A stretch of 64,000 bases of DNA from WLXB01 sp040221475 (GTDB taxonomy: Bacteria; Pseudomonadota; Alphaproteobacteria; Rhodospirillales; Rhodospirillaceae), in contig JAVKEJ010000032.1 of the NCBI GenBank assembly GCA_040221475.1, positions 806,001 to 870,000 of the forward strand. Direction: 5' to 3'. Within the stretch, counting starts at the first letter, position 1, and every line of letters begins with the position of its first letter. Positions 25,809 through 34,522 of the stretch are shown here, in pieces. The position numbers were made by a program, and so were the translations under genes. The notes beneath the pieces were generated by a model that was given only the letters and a program-made list of their open reading frames with translations, did no database searches and was not told the DNA's origin.

Positions 25809-28250
25809 TTAGATATCCAAATTCTGCACATTCAGGGCGTTGTCTTGAATGAACGCGCGGCGATGTTCCACCACATCGCCCATCAGCGTTGAGAATACCT
25901 CATGGGCTTCATCGGCATGGCTGACCTTGACCTGCAACAAGGTGCGGGCATCCGCATCCAGGGTTGTTTCCCACAGCTGATCGGGATTCATCTCGCCCAG
26001 ACCTTTATAACGCTGCAGGCTGGTGCCGCGTTTACCTTCGGCCAACACACCATCGACCAACGACACCGGGCCGTTGACAGCAATTTCTTTATCTTTGATC
26101 TTCAGCACCGCAGATTTGCCGTAGACGTCTTGCAGCTCGGCAGCGTGGGCATCGAAGTAGCGGGCCTCACTGGAGTGCAGGGTGACCGCATCAATCACAT
26201 GGACCTCGGTGACACCGCGCACGGTGCGCTCAAACCGCAGCCCACCTTTTTCGGCGGCGAACCCGGCCCAGCCTTTTTCGTATTCACTTTCCAACACGTC
26301 CAACCGGCGCGCCACATAATCCGCAGCCCCACTGGCGGTCTCCTGGTTCGACAAGACTTCTGGATTGAACGCCCCGGCGACCGCAACTTGCTCGACAATG
26401 CGCATGGGGAAGGCGCGGCTCATCTGCAACAGTTTGGTTTTGATGTTGCGCGCCCGTAGAACCAGATTGCGTAAATCTTCGCCGGCGATCTGTGTGCCGT
26501 CGTGGGTGACCAACACGGCCTCGGACAAGCCACCATCAATGAGGTGAATTTCCATGGACGGATCATCTTTGAGGTAGACCTCGGAATTGCCTTTCTTGGC
26601 GCGGTACAGCGGCGGTTGCGCGATGTAGAGGTAGCCGGCCTCGATCAGTTCCGGCATTTGCCGGTAGAAGAAGGTCAGCAACAGCGTGCGGATATGACTG
26701 CCATCGACGTCAGCATCAGTCATGATGATGATCTTGTGATAGCGCAACTTTTCGATGTTGAATTCTTCGCGTCCGATGCCGGTGCCCAGCGCCGTGATCA
26801 GTGTGCCGATTTCATTGGACGACAGCATCTTATCAAAGCGGGCGCGCTCGACGTTCAGAATTTTACCGCGCAACGGCAAGATCGCCTGGAACGCCCGGTC
26901 GCGCCCCTGCTTGGCAGACCCACCAGCGGAATCCCCCTCCACCAGGAACAGTTCAGACAGCGCCGGATCTTTGGACTGACAGTCCGCCAGCTTGCCGGGC
27001 AAGGAGGACACATCCAAAGCGCCCTTGCGGCGGGTGAGTTCACGCGCTTTGCGGGCGGCCTCGCGGGCCACCGCCGCTTCAACCACTTTGCCGACAATTT
27101 TTTTGGCTTCGCCGGGATGCTCTTCAAACCATTCGCTGAGCTTTTCGCCAACGATACCTTCAACCGCCGGGCGCACTTCGGACGACACCAGCTTGTCTTT
27201 GGTTTGTGACGAGAATTTAGGATCAGGCACCTTGACCGACAGCACACAGGTCATGCCTTCGCGCATGTCATCACCCGTCAGTTGAATCTTCTCTTTTTTC
27301 GACAGACCAAACTCGCCCGCGTAGGTGTTGATGGTGCGAGTCAACGCGCCGCGGAAGCCTGCCATGTGAGTGCCGCCATCGCGCTGCGGAATGTTGTTGG
27401 TAAAACACAACGTGTTTTCGTGATAGCTGTCGTTCCACTCCAAAGACAACTCGACGACAATGCCGTCTTTCTCGCCTTGCACCGTGACCGGCGGCGAGTG
27501 GAGGGCCTGCTTGGAGCGGTCGAGGTATTTTACAAACTCTTCAATGCCGCCCTCATAGTGAAGGTCAACGGTTTTGACGTCGCTATGACGGGCATCCACC
27601 AACTGCAAGTAAACACCGGAGTTCAAAAACGCCAATTCGCGCAAGCGGTGCTCGAGCGTCCCGAAATCAAATTCAGTCATAGTGAACGTCGATTTGGACG
27701 GGAAGAAGGTGATTTCAGTGCCGGTTTTGGATTTGCCGCTTTCCTCTGGTGCATCCCCAACAACTTTAAGCGGTTCTTCGGCTTCACCGTCTTTAAAGCG
27801 GAGATAGTGTTCTTTACCATCACGCCAGATGCGCAACTCCAACCAATCGGACAAGGCATTGACCACAGAAATACCAACGCCGTGCAGACCACCTGACACC
27901 TTGTAGGAGTTCTGATCGAACTTCCCGCCGGCGTGCAACTGGGTCATGATCACCTCAGCGGCGGAGACACCTTCTTCCTTATGAATATCAACCGGAATGC
28001 CACGGCCGTTGTCACGCACCGTGACCGAGCCATCGCCGTTGAGAATCACTTCGTTGCGATCACAGTGACCGGCCAGCGCTTCGTCGATGGAGTTGTCGAC
28101 AACCTCATAGATCATGTGGTGCAAGCCTGAACCATCATCCGTATCGCCGATGTACATCCCCGGGCGCTTGCGCACCGCCTCAAGGCCACGCAGGACCTTG
28201 ATGGAGTCTGAATCATAAACGGATTCTGGATTTACAACTGGTTCACTCAT
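25809..28250 (-). CDS. gyrB: DNA gyrase subunit B
   Basis: An 813-residue ATPase subunit of DNA gyrase. It has the GHKL ATPase domain (RKRPGMYIGDT, DNGRGIPVD, GGLHGVGISVVNAL), a transducer domain, the TOPRIM motifs EGDSAGGSAKQGRDR and DADVDGSHIRTL, and the C-terminal RYKGLGEMNPDQLW. I start at ATG 28250; an in-frame TTG lies four codons upstream. It follows recF by about 25 bases in the dnaA-dnaN-recF-gyrB order. Confidence 0.98.
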   Translation of the reverse strand: MSEPVVNPESVYDSDSIKVLRGLEAVRKRPGMYIGDTDDGSGLHHMIYEVVDNSIDEALAGHCDRNEVILNGDGSVTVRDNGRGIPVDIHKEEGVSAAEVIMTQLHAGGKFDQNSYKVSGGLHGVGISVVNALSDWLELRIWRDGKEHYLRFKDGEAEEPLKVVGDAPEESGKSKTGTEITFFPSKSTFTMTEFDFGTLEHRLRELAFLNSGVYLQLVDARHSDVKTVDLHYEGGIEEFVKYLDRSKQALHSPPVTVQGEKDGIVVELSLEWNDSYHENTLCFTNNIPQRDGGTHMAGFRGALTRTINTYAGEFGLSKKEKIQLTGDDMREGMTCVLSVKVPDPKFSSQTKDKLVSSEVRPAVEGIVGEKLSEWFEEHPGEAKKIVGKVVEAAVAREAARKARELTRRKGALDVSSLPGKLADCQSKDPALSELFLVEGDSAGGSAKQGRDRAFQAILPLRGKILNVERARFDKMLSSNEIGTLITALGTGIGREEFNIEKLRYHKIIIMTDADVDGSHIRTLLLTFFYRQMPELIEAGYLYIAQPPLYRAKKGNSEVYLKDDPSMEIHLIDGGLSEAVLVTHDGTQIAGEDLRNLVLRARNIKTKLLQMSRAFPMRIVEQVAVAGAFNPEVLSNQETASGAADYVARRLDVLESEYEKGWAGFAAEKGGLRFERTVRGVTEVHVIDAVTLHSSEARYFDAHAAELQDVYGKSAVLKIKDKEIAVNGPVSLVDGVLAEGKRGTSLQRYKGLGEMNPDQLWETTLDADARTLLQVKVSHADEAHEVFSTLMGDVVEHRRAFIQDNALNVQNLDI

Positions 28251-28275
28251 TGGGACACTCAAGACATTGTTTGGT

Positions 28276-29538
28276 TTAAACGGAAGATTTTAGAGACGGC
28301 TGCAACGGGACAACGGCGGCAGACGGCATGGGCAAAGATAAGGGCACAACCTGGGCCTCGGACACAGCAAACACTTGCGCCGCGTCCGCCAGGTCTTTGA
28401 ACATGGCAACATCGGTTCCGGTGAGCCACGCCTGCGCGCCAGAGGCCAAAACATGATCGAACAAATGACGGCGGCGGTCACTGTCGAGATGCGCAGCCAC
28501 CTCATCCAGCAGCAACAGCGGCGGAAAACCGCGCCGGGCAGACTGCAATTCCACATGCGCCAGCACGATGGACACGAGCAGCGCCTTTTGTTCGCCGGTA
28601 GAGCATTCCGCAGCCAGACGACCTGTCTTGGCCATGGTCACATACAGATCTGAGCGGTTCGGGCCTTGCGGCTGAGGCGCATCGCCCGCACGCGTCCAGG
28701 CTTGGCGCGAGACACTCAGGTCTTTGCGAAACAGGTCTTCTGCATCCACGGCGGCATGACTTTCAAGCCAGTCATCAATCTGACCGGTAAGCCCGAGGGT
28801 GGCCGACGGAAACGGGCCATCGCTCTCAGCCAACACACCGTTAAGACGGGCAATGGTTTCACGACGACCGGCCGCAATGGCAACGCCGTAACGCGCCAGA
28901 GTATCTTCGAGAGCCTCGAACCAGCTCTCATCTGTCACACCATCGCGGAACAGACGCGCGCGGCGGCGGTTGGCCTGCTCGTACGCAGCACAGCGCGAGG
29001 CATGATCTGGGTCGAGCACGGTAACCAGCCGGTCAAGAAAGCGGCGGCGCTCGCCCGGAGAGTCAGAAAAAATCCGGTCCATGGCCGGGGTCAGCCACAC
29101 CGCGCCGACATGTTGCGCTAAAGCGGCAGCGCCTTTTGCCGCTTTGCCATCAATATGAACAGACCGGCGATCCGGTGACGCAGCGTCTATGCCTGTGCCC
29201 AAACGGGTTGTGCCTGCCGGCGTTTCAAGATCCACAGAAATGGCCCAAGGGCGATCCGTGGTTTCTTGGGGCGCGCGGCGGCCCACATCAGCCAGCTTGG
29301 CCCCCCGCAGGCCACGACCGGCTGTGAGAAACGATAACGACTCAAGAATATTGGTTTTGCCGACACCGTTCTTGCCCGTGAGCACAACGGGGCGGGTGTC
29401 GAGGTCGAGCCGCAAATGCGGATAGTTGCGAAAATCAGTCAGCATCAATCTGACGACACCCGAGCTCACCGGCGAGAGAACTCCGGGCGCAGATTTAACC
29501 GACGTATGGAGTTGCGCGCGATCAGTCAGAATGGTCAC
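28276..29538 (-). CDS. recF: DNA replication and repair protein RecF
   Basis: A 420-residue SMC-like ATPase that helps load RecA at gaps. Walker A is GKNGVGKTN, the signature region is ECSTGEQKALL, and Walker B is LLLLDEVAAHLD. The protein is longer than typical RecF because of about 28 extra residues before VVRLMLTDFRNY. It starts at a GTG overlapping the dnaN stop (GTGA), implying coupled translation. Confidence 0.96.
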   Translation of the reverse strand: MTILTDRAQLHTSVKSAPGVLSPVSSGVVRLMLTDFRNYPHLRLDLDTRPVVLTGKNGVGKTNILESLSFLTAGRGLRGAKLADVGRRAPQETTDRPWAISVDLETPAGTTRLGTGIDAASPDRRSVHIDGKAAKGAAALAQHVGAVWLTPAMDRIFSDSPGERRRFLDRLVTVLDPDHASRCAAYEQANRRRARLFRDGVTDESWFEALEDTLARYGVAIAAGRRETIARLNGVLAESDGPFPSATLGLTGQIDDWLESHAAVDAEDLFRKDLSVSRQAWTRAGDAPQPQGPNRSDLYVTMAKTGRLAAECSTGEQKALLVSIVLAHVELQSARRGFPPLLLLDEVAAHLDSDRRRHLFDHVLASGAQAWLTGTDVAMFKDLADAAQVFAVSEAQVVPLSLPMPSAAVVPLQPSLKSSV

Positions 29539-30650
29539 ACCCGCATCGGCATAAGAACGTAAACCGCCGAGCCATCCGACACATCACGGATCACCGTTGG
29601 CGAAGCCGCATCGGCCATGGTGAAGCGGGCGGCATCGCCTTCAATCTGCTGCATGATATCGAGCAGATAACGCGAGTTAAAGCCGATCTCCAACTGACCG
29701 GCGTCGTAAGACGCTTCGACCTCTTCAATGGCGCTGCCGTTCTCGGGGCTGGAGGCCGACAAGGTGACAAGGCCCTTTTCCATATTGAGTTTGATGGAGC
29801 GGGATTTCTCGGAACTGATGGCAGACACACGATCAACCGCCTGCGACAAGGTTTTGCAATCGGTTTCCATCACCTTGTCGTTGCCGGTTGGAATGACGCG
29901 TTCGTAGTCGGGGAACGTGCCATCAATCAGCTTGGAGGTCAGAACCGTATCGCCGAGGGAGAAGCGGATTTTGGCGTCAGACAGCGCCACGGCCACATCG
30001 CCTTCAGCTTCTTCGATCAACTTACGCACTTCGGAGACGGCCTTGCGCGGCACAATAATGCCCGGCATGCCGGAGGCGCCATCGGGCAACGGCAATTCGA
30101 CCCGGGCCAGCCTATGGCCGTCAGTCGCCACCGTGCGCAACACATCCACACCATCGCTATCGGTACCATGGAGATAGATGCCGTTGAGGTAATAGCGCGT
30201 TTCTTCGGTGGAAATGGCAAATCGTGTGCGGTCAATGAGAGAGCGCAGATCAGCAGCGGCCAGGCTAAACTGGTGAGAAAAATCGCCCGAGGCCAAAGCC
30301 GGGAAATCATCAACCGGCAGGCAGGCCAACTGGAAACGGGAGCGCCCGGATGACAGCACCAGCTGGCCGTCGCCCCCAAAAGCGAGCTCAACCTGGGCGC
30401 CATCGGGCAGCTTACGCACAATGTCGTAGAGCGTATGGGCTGGGGCTGTTGTTGCACCAGACTGGCTCACCTCAGCCGCCACCGTTTCGACAATTTCCAG
30501 GTCCATATCAGTCGCATTCAGGCTGAGGGCACCTTTATCTGCATCAATCCGGACGTTCGACAGGATGGGGATGGTGGTGCGCCGCTCGACAACGCTCTGG
30601 ACGTGGCCCAAAGATTTAAGGAGGGCTGATCTTTCAATAACGAGTTTCAT
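29535..30650 (-). CDS. dnaN: DNA polymerase III beta sliding clamp
   Basis: A 371-residue processivity clamp. It begins MKLVIERSALLKSLGHVQSV and shows TIPILSNVRIDA, a central ATDGHRLARVELP, and the C-terminal YVLMPMRV, all typical of the three-domain clamp. Length is normal. It overlaps recF by four bases and lies 361 bases downstream of dnaA. Confidence 0.97.
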   Translation of the reverse strand: MKLVIERSALLKSLGHVQSVVERRTTIPILSNVRIDADKGALSLNATDMDLEIVETVAAEVSQSGATTAPAHTLYDIVRKLPDGAQVELAFGGDGQLVLSSGRSRFQLACLPVDDFPALASGDFSHQFSLAAADLRSLIDRTRFAISTEETRYYLNGIYLHGTDSDGVDVLRTVATDGHRLARVELPLPDGASGMPGIIVPRKAVSEVRKLIEEAEGDVAVALSDAKIRFSLGDTVLTSKLIDGTFPDYERVIPTGNDKVMETDCKTLSQAVDRVSAISSEKSRSIKLNMEKGLVTLSASSPENGSAIEEVEASYDAGQLEIGFNSRYLLDIMQQIEGDAARFTMADAASPTVIRDVSDGSAVYVLMPMRV

Positions 30651-31011
30651 AGGCGACCGTACACTTCAGCTTTCAATACCAAACCAAGACACAGAAGGCC
30701 CCTGATGGGCTTTCCCGAGTCCCTCATGGCCTGTCCACCCTGCACAGACGCCAGAATATGGCAGAAATGCAAGCCTTTCAGGCCCCCTGTCGTTGAGTTT
30801 TCGAAGGATTCTCGAAGCGACGCGGAATGCAAAAAGTCCGCCACCGCGTGACAGGGAAGTCACTATATCACAGGGAAAGCCAGACGACAGGAAAAAGGGC
30901 TCTTAGAGAGGGAGTAGAGCGCACGTTTGAAGCGCCCGCGTAGGGGACCTCGCAAACCAATTTATCGCCCTCAGAGGCGCGGAGAACAGGCTTCTGGCAA
31001 AGCGACTGCGT
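30651..31011. other. dnaA-dnaN intergenic region
   Basis: 361 bases without a gene, presumably holding a dnaN promoter. GANTC sites occur at 30718 and 30807. A short GCCC/GGGC hairpin lies near 30699-30711. No DnaA-box cluster and no clear promoter hexamers were seen. Confidence 0.4.
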
Positions 31012-32439
31012 TTAACTCTCCAACATCCGGGTCAACAGATCCACATCCTCGGCAAAGGCTGAATCGGCCTTCATGAGTTCTTCCACTTTGCGCACGGCAT
31101 GAATAACGGTGGTGTGGTCCCGCCCGCCAAACGCACGCCCGATTTCCGGCAGAGAGCGCGAGGTAAGCTGCTTGGCCAAATACATTGCGATTTGCCGCGG
31201 CCGGGCCACGGTGCGCGACCGCCGGGCTGAACTCATATCTGATAAACGAATTTGAAAATGCTCCGCGACACGTTTTTGAATTTCATCCATGGTGACTCGA
31301 CGGTCATGGGCCCTGAGAAGATCGTGCAAGAGCGTATGCGCGAGCTCCAAAGAGATTTCTCCACCAACCAATTGCACGTTGGCACTTAACCGCGTGAGGG
31401 CCCCTTCGAGTTCCCGCACATTAGAGGTAATGCGATGGGCCAGAAATTCTTTCACCTTCTGCGGCACAGCCACACCCAACTGCTCGGCTTTGGCATCCAA
31501 AATGCCAAGACGCAGTTCGAAGGTGGTGGGGTGAAGATCGGCCACCAAGCCTGAGGACAGACGAGACCGTAAACGGTCTCCGATTTCTTCCAGATCTGAA
31601 GGCGACTTATCCGCCGACAGAACGATCTGACGGCCTTGATCTACCAAGGCATTGAAGGTGTGGAAAAATTCTTCCTGGGTGGAGTCCTTGCCAGAGATGA
31701 ATTGCACATCATCAATCATCAAAACATCGGCTGAGCGGAACTGTTCTTTAAAGGAAACCGTATCGTGATTTCTGAGCGCCCGCACAAAACTGTACATGAA
31801 CTTTTCAGCCGACAGATATACCACACGACGTTGCGGTGAGCGCAGACGAATCTGCCACGCGATGGCGTGCATCAGATGGGTCTTGCCCAAGCCGACACCG
31901 CCGTACAGGAACAGCGGATTGAAACTGACATGATCAGAATCAGCAACACGCTGCGCCGCCGCATAGGCAAACTCGTTCGGCTTCCCCACCACAAAGTTAT
32001 CAAAGGTGTAGCGCGCATCTAGCGGCGCTGACAGAGAATCCGCCAGCACATCGCCGCCAGCGGCCGTGGTTGTGTTTGTGAGAACGTGCTGGGGCGATAC
32101 GCGCGCGGCCTCTACCGTATCTAGGCAGGGTTGCGCTTCAGACGGCACATCAACATCAACAAGAACACGGCGCACATCCGGGTTCTCCCCGCTCCATAAT
32201 GTGCGGATACGATCTGCGTAATGGGTGAGCACCCAATCGCGCATGAAACGGGTGGAGACTTTCAGGTTTACGGCGCCGTCTTTAAGGCCGTCGAACTCGA
32301 TGGGATTAACCCAACTTTTAAAAGCCGATTCTCCAAACTCGTTTTTTAAACGAAGTTTGACGCGGTTCCATTCCGCGTGCCCCGATGTTCCAACTTCCCC
32401 TCGTTTCACCCTAGCGTCCTTAGTCGCAATCCCCGGCAT
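31012..32439 (-). CDS. dnaA: Chromosomal replication initiator DnaA
   Basis: A 475-residue AAA+ initiator. The N-terminal domain begins at WNRVKLRLKNEFGESAFKSW, and domain III has Walker A GGVGLGKTHL and Walker B VLMIDDVQF. The C-terminal helix-turn-helix carries the DnaA signature GRDHTTVIHAVRK. A roughly 22-residue Lys/Gly-containing N-terminal extension precedes domain I. A hairpin lies just upstream of the start. It is preceded by rpsT, which appears to have its own terminator. Confidence 0.98.
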   Translation of the reverse strand: MPGIATKDARVKRGEVGTSGHAEWNRVKLRLKNEFGESAFKSWVNPIEFDGLKDGAVNLKVSTRFMRDWVLTHYADRIRTLWSGENPDVRRVLVDVDVPSEAQPCLDTVEAARVSPQHVLTNTTTAAGGDVLADSLSAPLDARYTFDNFVVGKPNEFAYAAAQRVADSDHVSFNPLFLYGGVGLGKTHLMHAIAWQIRLRSPQRRVVYLSAEKFMYSFVRALRNHDTVSFKEQFRSADVLMIDDVQFISGKDSTQEEFFHTFNALVDQGRQIVLSADKSPSDLEEIGDRLRSRLSSGLVADLHPTTFELRLGILDAKAEQLGVAVPQKVKEFLAHRITSNVRELEGALTRLSANVQLVGGEISLELAHTLLHDLLRAHDRRVTMDEIQKRVAEHFQIRLSDMSSARRSRTVARPRQIAMYLAKQLTSRSLPEIGRAFGGRDHTTVIHAVRKVEELMKADSAFAEDVDLLTRMLES

Positions 32440-32447
32440 GCCATGCT

Positions 32448-32469
32448 GAAAGTTCCCCGTAAAACTTTC
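32448..32469 (-). promoter_or_regulatory. Hairpin in the dnaA leader
   Basis: GAAAGTT (32448-32454) and AACTTTC (32463-32469) form a perfect 7-bp inverted repeat. Its eight-base loop carries GGGG on the mRNA strand, ending 8-20 bases before the dnaA start. The loop holds the only purine-rich ribosome-binding-like sequence, so folding could affect translation; this is inference. Confidence 0.45.
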
Positions 32470-32654
32470 AATTCAAAGTCATCAGCGCAGGGATAATCCA
32501 ATCCAGTTGTGTTTGTAATCGTAACGTTAAGCCCGCAACATCAAGACAGAAAACCTGAAGAACAGTTCGTTGCGAAGACCCGGACTTTATCCGGCGCGGA
32601 CCGAAAGACAAGACTAAAGATAGCTTGACAGTTTGGTGTTCAAATATGGGGTGT

Positions 32655-32695
32655 GATTCGCAATTCTGACACAACACGATGGGACTCGTTGAGTC
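32655..32695. promoter_or_regulatory. Cluster of three GANTC (CcrM-type) methylation sites upstream of dnaA
   Basis: GATTC at 32655, GACTC at 32683 and GAGTC at 32691 fall within 41 bases, about 215-255 bases upstream of dnaA. In alphaproteobacteria CcrM methylates GANTC, and in Caulobacter methylation state influences dnaA transcription. A role here is inference. The rest of 32440-32888 has no gene. Confidence 0.45.
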
Positions 32696-32756
32696 ACTTC
32701 ACAACTCATATCACTGCTGCACCGCGAAGCGCAGGAACCGATAAAAATGAACAGCA

Positions 32757-32800
32757 GAAAAAATTTATCCTCCACAACAATTCCGTCGCTGGAGGATAAA
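32757..32800 (-). terminator. Rho-independent terminator of rpsT
   Basis: Perfect 11-bp inverted repeat TTTATCCTCCA/TGGAGGATAAA (arms 32790-32800 and 32764-32774) with a 15-base loop. On the minus strand it is followed by six T residues. It lies about 90 bases past the rpsT stop and would separate rpsT from dnaA transcription. Confidence 0.75.
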
Positions 32801-32888
32801 ACATCTTGTCAGTTTTCAGCGACGCCAAAACGCGCCGCAACTTACATATCGAACAGTTCGTCGATTAAAGTCCGTTTGGATAATCGTC

Positions 32889-33155
32889 TTAAACGGAAAG
32901 CGCTTTGATGCGCGCATTGAGCCGGGAAATTTTCCGCGACACAGTGTTGGCGTGCAATAGACCTTTGCTCTTGCCGCGCATCAGTTCAGGCATGGCTTTT
33001 TTGAAGGCTTCCTGAGCCGCAGATTTGTCACCAGATTGAATGGCGGTTTCAACTTGCTTCACATAGGTGCGAATACGACCGATGCGGGCATGGTTGATCT
33101 CAAAGCGGTGGGCGTTGCGGCGAATTCTCTTCTTGGCCGAAGCATGATGGGCCAT
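32889..33155 (-). CDS. rpsT: 30S ribosomal protein S20
   Basis: An 88-residue basic protein. It begins MAHHASAKKRIRRNAHR and has the S20 helical pattern, including MRGKSKGLLHANTVSRKISRL. It binds 16S rRNA during early 30S assembly. A strong promoter with a duplicated -35 region lies upstream and a stem-loop terminator lies downstream, so it is probably an independent transcription unit. AGGA precedes the ATG. Confidence 0.97.
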   Translation of the reverse strand: MAHHASAKKRIRRNAHRFEINHARIGRIRTYVKQVETAIQSGDKSAAQEAFKKAMPELMRGKSKGLLHANTVSRKISRLNARIKALSV

Positions 33156-33191
33156 AGGTCAGTCCTGCGATAATAATTGGTTGGTCGCGGG

Positions 33192-33220
33192 CTTATAGTT
33201 ACGAGACCGGCCCACGTCAA
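33192..33220 (-). promoter_or_regulatory. Sigma-70-type promoter of rpsT
   Basis: On the minus strand, TTGACG (33215-33220), a 17-base spacer, then TATAAG (33192-33197); five of six consensus bases at both hexamers. It lies 36 bases upstream of the rpsT start. The -35 sequence is part of a 10-bp tandem duplication (33211-33230), which gives a second TTGACG just upstream. Confidence 0.75.
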
Positions 33221-33258
33221 CCCACGTCAACCTTGATTGGCGAGATTTATGTAAGGTC

Positions 33259-34035
33259 TTAGCGGTGTTTGAAGGTCGGCTGGCGCTTATCAACAAAGGC
33301 CGCCATGCCTTCTTTCTGGTCTTCCAGCGCGAAGGTGGCATGGAACATCCGGCGTTCGAATCGGATTCCTTCGGCCAAAGAAGACTCGAAGGAACGGTTG
33401 ACGGACTCCTTCGCCATCATGACCGACGGCATTGACATATCAGCGATGCGGCTGGCGGCTTTAAGGGCTTCTTCCAGCAGATTATCTGCAGGAATAACGC
33501 GACTGACCAAGCCAACACGTTCGGCTTCACCCGCGTCCATTTGACGACCGGTGAGCACCATATCCATGGCCTTGGCCTTGCCGACGGCGCGGGTGAGGCG
33601 CTGGGTGCCACCGGCACCAGGAATAATGCCGAGCGTGATTTCCGGCTGACCGAACTTGGCGGTATCTGCCGCCAGAATAATGTCGCACATCATGGCCACT
33701 TCACAGCCGCCGCCCAAAGCGTATCCGGCCACAGCGGCAATGATTGGCTTGCGACAGGTGGTGATTCGTTCCCAGCCTTTGGTGATGAAATCGCCGACAT
33801 AACTATCGACAAAAGATTTGTCGGCCATCTCTTTGATGTCTGCACCGGCTGCAAAAGCTTTTTCACTGCCGGTGATGACCACCGCGCGGATGTTGTCATC
33901 GTCTTCGAAGCCATCAAGAGCCTGACCAAGATCGGCCACCAAGCCCTCGGACAAGGCATTCAACGCTTTTGGCCGATTGAGGGTGATGAGTCCAACGTGA
34001 CCCCGGGTTTCTACTAAGATGTTTTCGTAAGCCAT
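33259..34035 (-). CDS. Enoyl-CoA hydratase (crotonase family)
   Basis: A 258-residue crotonase-family enzyme, likely hydrating 2-enoyl-CoA in fatty-acid oxidation. The oxyanion-hole motif AAGADIKEM and the catalytic region FGQPEITLGIIPGAGGTQRL are present. The usual second acidic residue appears as Asp in KAMDMVLTG. Length is typical. It lies between the mutM-side genes and rpsT on the same strand. Confidence 0.93.
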   Translation of the reverse strand: MAYENILVETRGHVGLITLNRPKALNALSEGLVADLGQALDGFEDDDNIRAVVITGSEKAFAAGADIKEMADKSFVDSYVGDFITKGWERITTCRKPIIAAVAGYALGGGCEVAMMCDIILAADTAKFGQPEITLGIIPGAGGTQRLTRAVGKAKAMDMVLTGRQMDAGEAERVGLVSRVIPADNLLEEALKAASRIADMSMPSVMMAKESVNRSFESSLAEGIRFERRMFHATFALEDQKEGMAAFVDKRQPTFKHR

Positions 34036-34104
34036 TGAGCGCGCGTGTCCTTGTATTTTTAAGCTGTGATACGTTTGGTGAGGGGGGCGATAAACCGGAA
34101 ACGT

Positions 34105-34512
34105 TTATTTTGCAACCGGCTCAACAAGAAATCTCACCTCAAGACCAGAGTCGAGAGGGGTAAATTCCAGCATCAGAACCTCGCCTTCTCTCTTAAACTC
34201 CTGCGCGGAGACAACGCTCCATCCCAGTTGCGGCAAGGTTTCCGCATAAAATTTTGTGACCTCAGACGGGCTTACCGCGCCTATGGCCGTGGCCTGCACA
34301 ATGCGGCCTTGCGGCGTATCAAACAGAACGCTGTTGCCCGGCACTTGAGATAAGGCCGACATCAGGGGCAGGTCTTCAAAGCCATACACAAATGTATCGG
34401 CGGCTTTGAGCGGCAAGACCGGCAATACCAAGACCGGCAAAAAAACGCTAAGCACGGCAAGCAGTGTGGCAAGCCCAACAGCATTGCGGCACATGACCAT
34501 GATCTTCTTCAT
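34105..34512 (-). CDS. Small exported protein of unknown function
   Basis: A 135-residue protein with an N-terminal hydrophobic signal or anchor (LATLLAVLSVFLPVLVLPVL) and then a soluble domain (GFEDLPLMSALSQVPG, FYAETLPQLGWSVV, VRFLVEPVAK). I do not recognise the family with certainty; it resembles small conserved proteins found beside mutM in alphaproteobacteria. I start it at ATG 34512, with AAGG eight bases upstream, only ten bases from the mutM stop; a longer version would overlap mutM. Probably cotranscribed with mutM. Confidence 0.7.
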   Translation of the reverse strand: MKKIMVMCRNAVGLATLLAVLSVFLPVLVLPVLPLKAADTFVYGFEDLPLMSALSQVPGNSVLFDTPQGRIVQATAIGAVSPSEVTKFYAETLPQLGWSVVSAQEFKREGEVLMLEFTPLDSGLEVRFLVEPVAK

Positions 34513-34522
34513 TTGTGACACC

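Noticed and set aside
32440..32888. Possible replication origin between rpsT and dnaA
   Set aside because: Only poor DnaA-box matches were seen (TTATCC followed by non-consensus bases near 32494, 32576, 32764 and 32876), with no cluster and no obvious AT-rich unwinding element. The strong inverted repeat there is better explained as the rpsT terminator.
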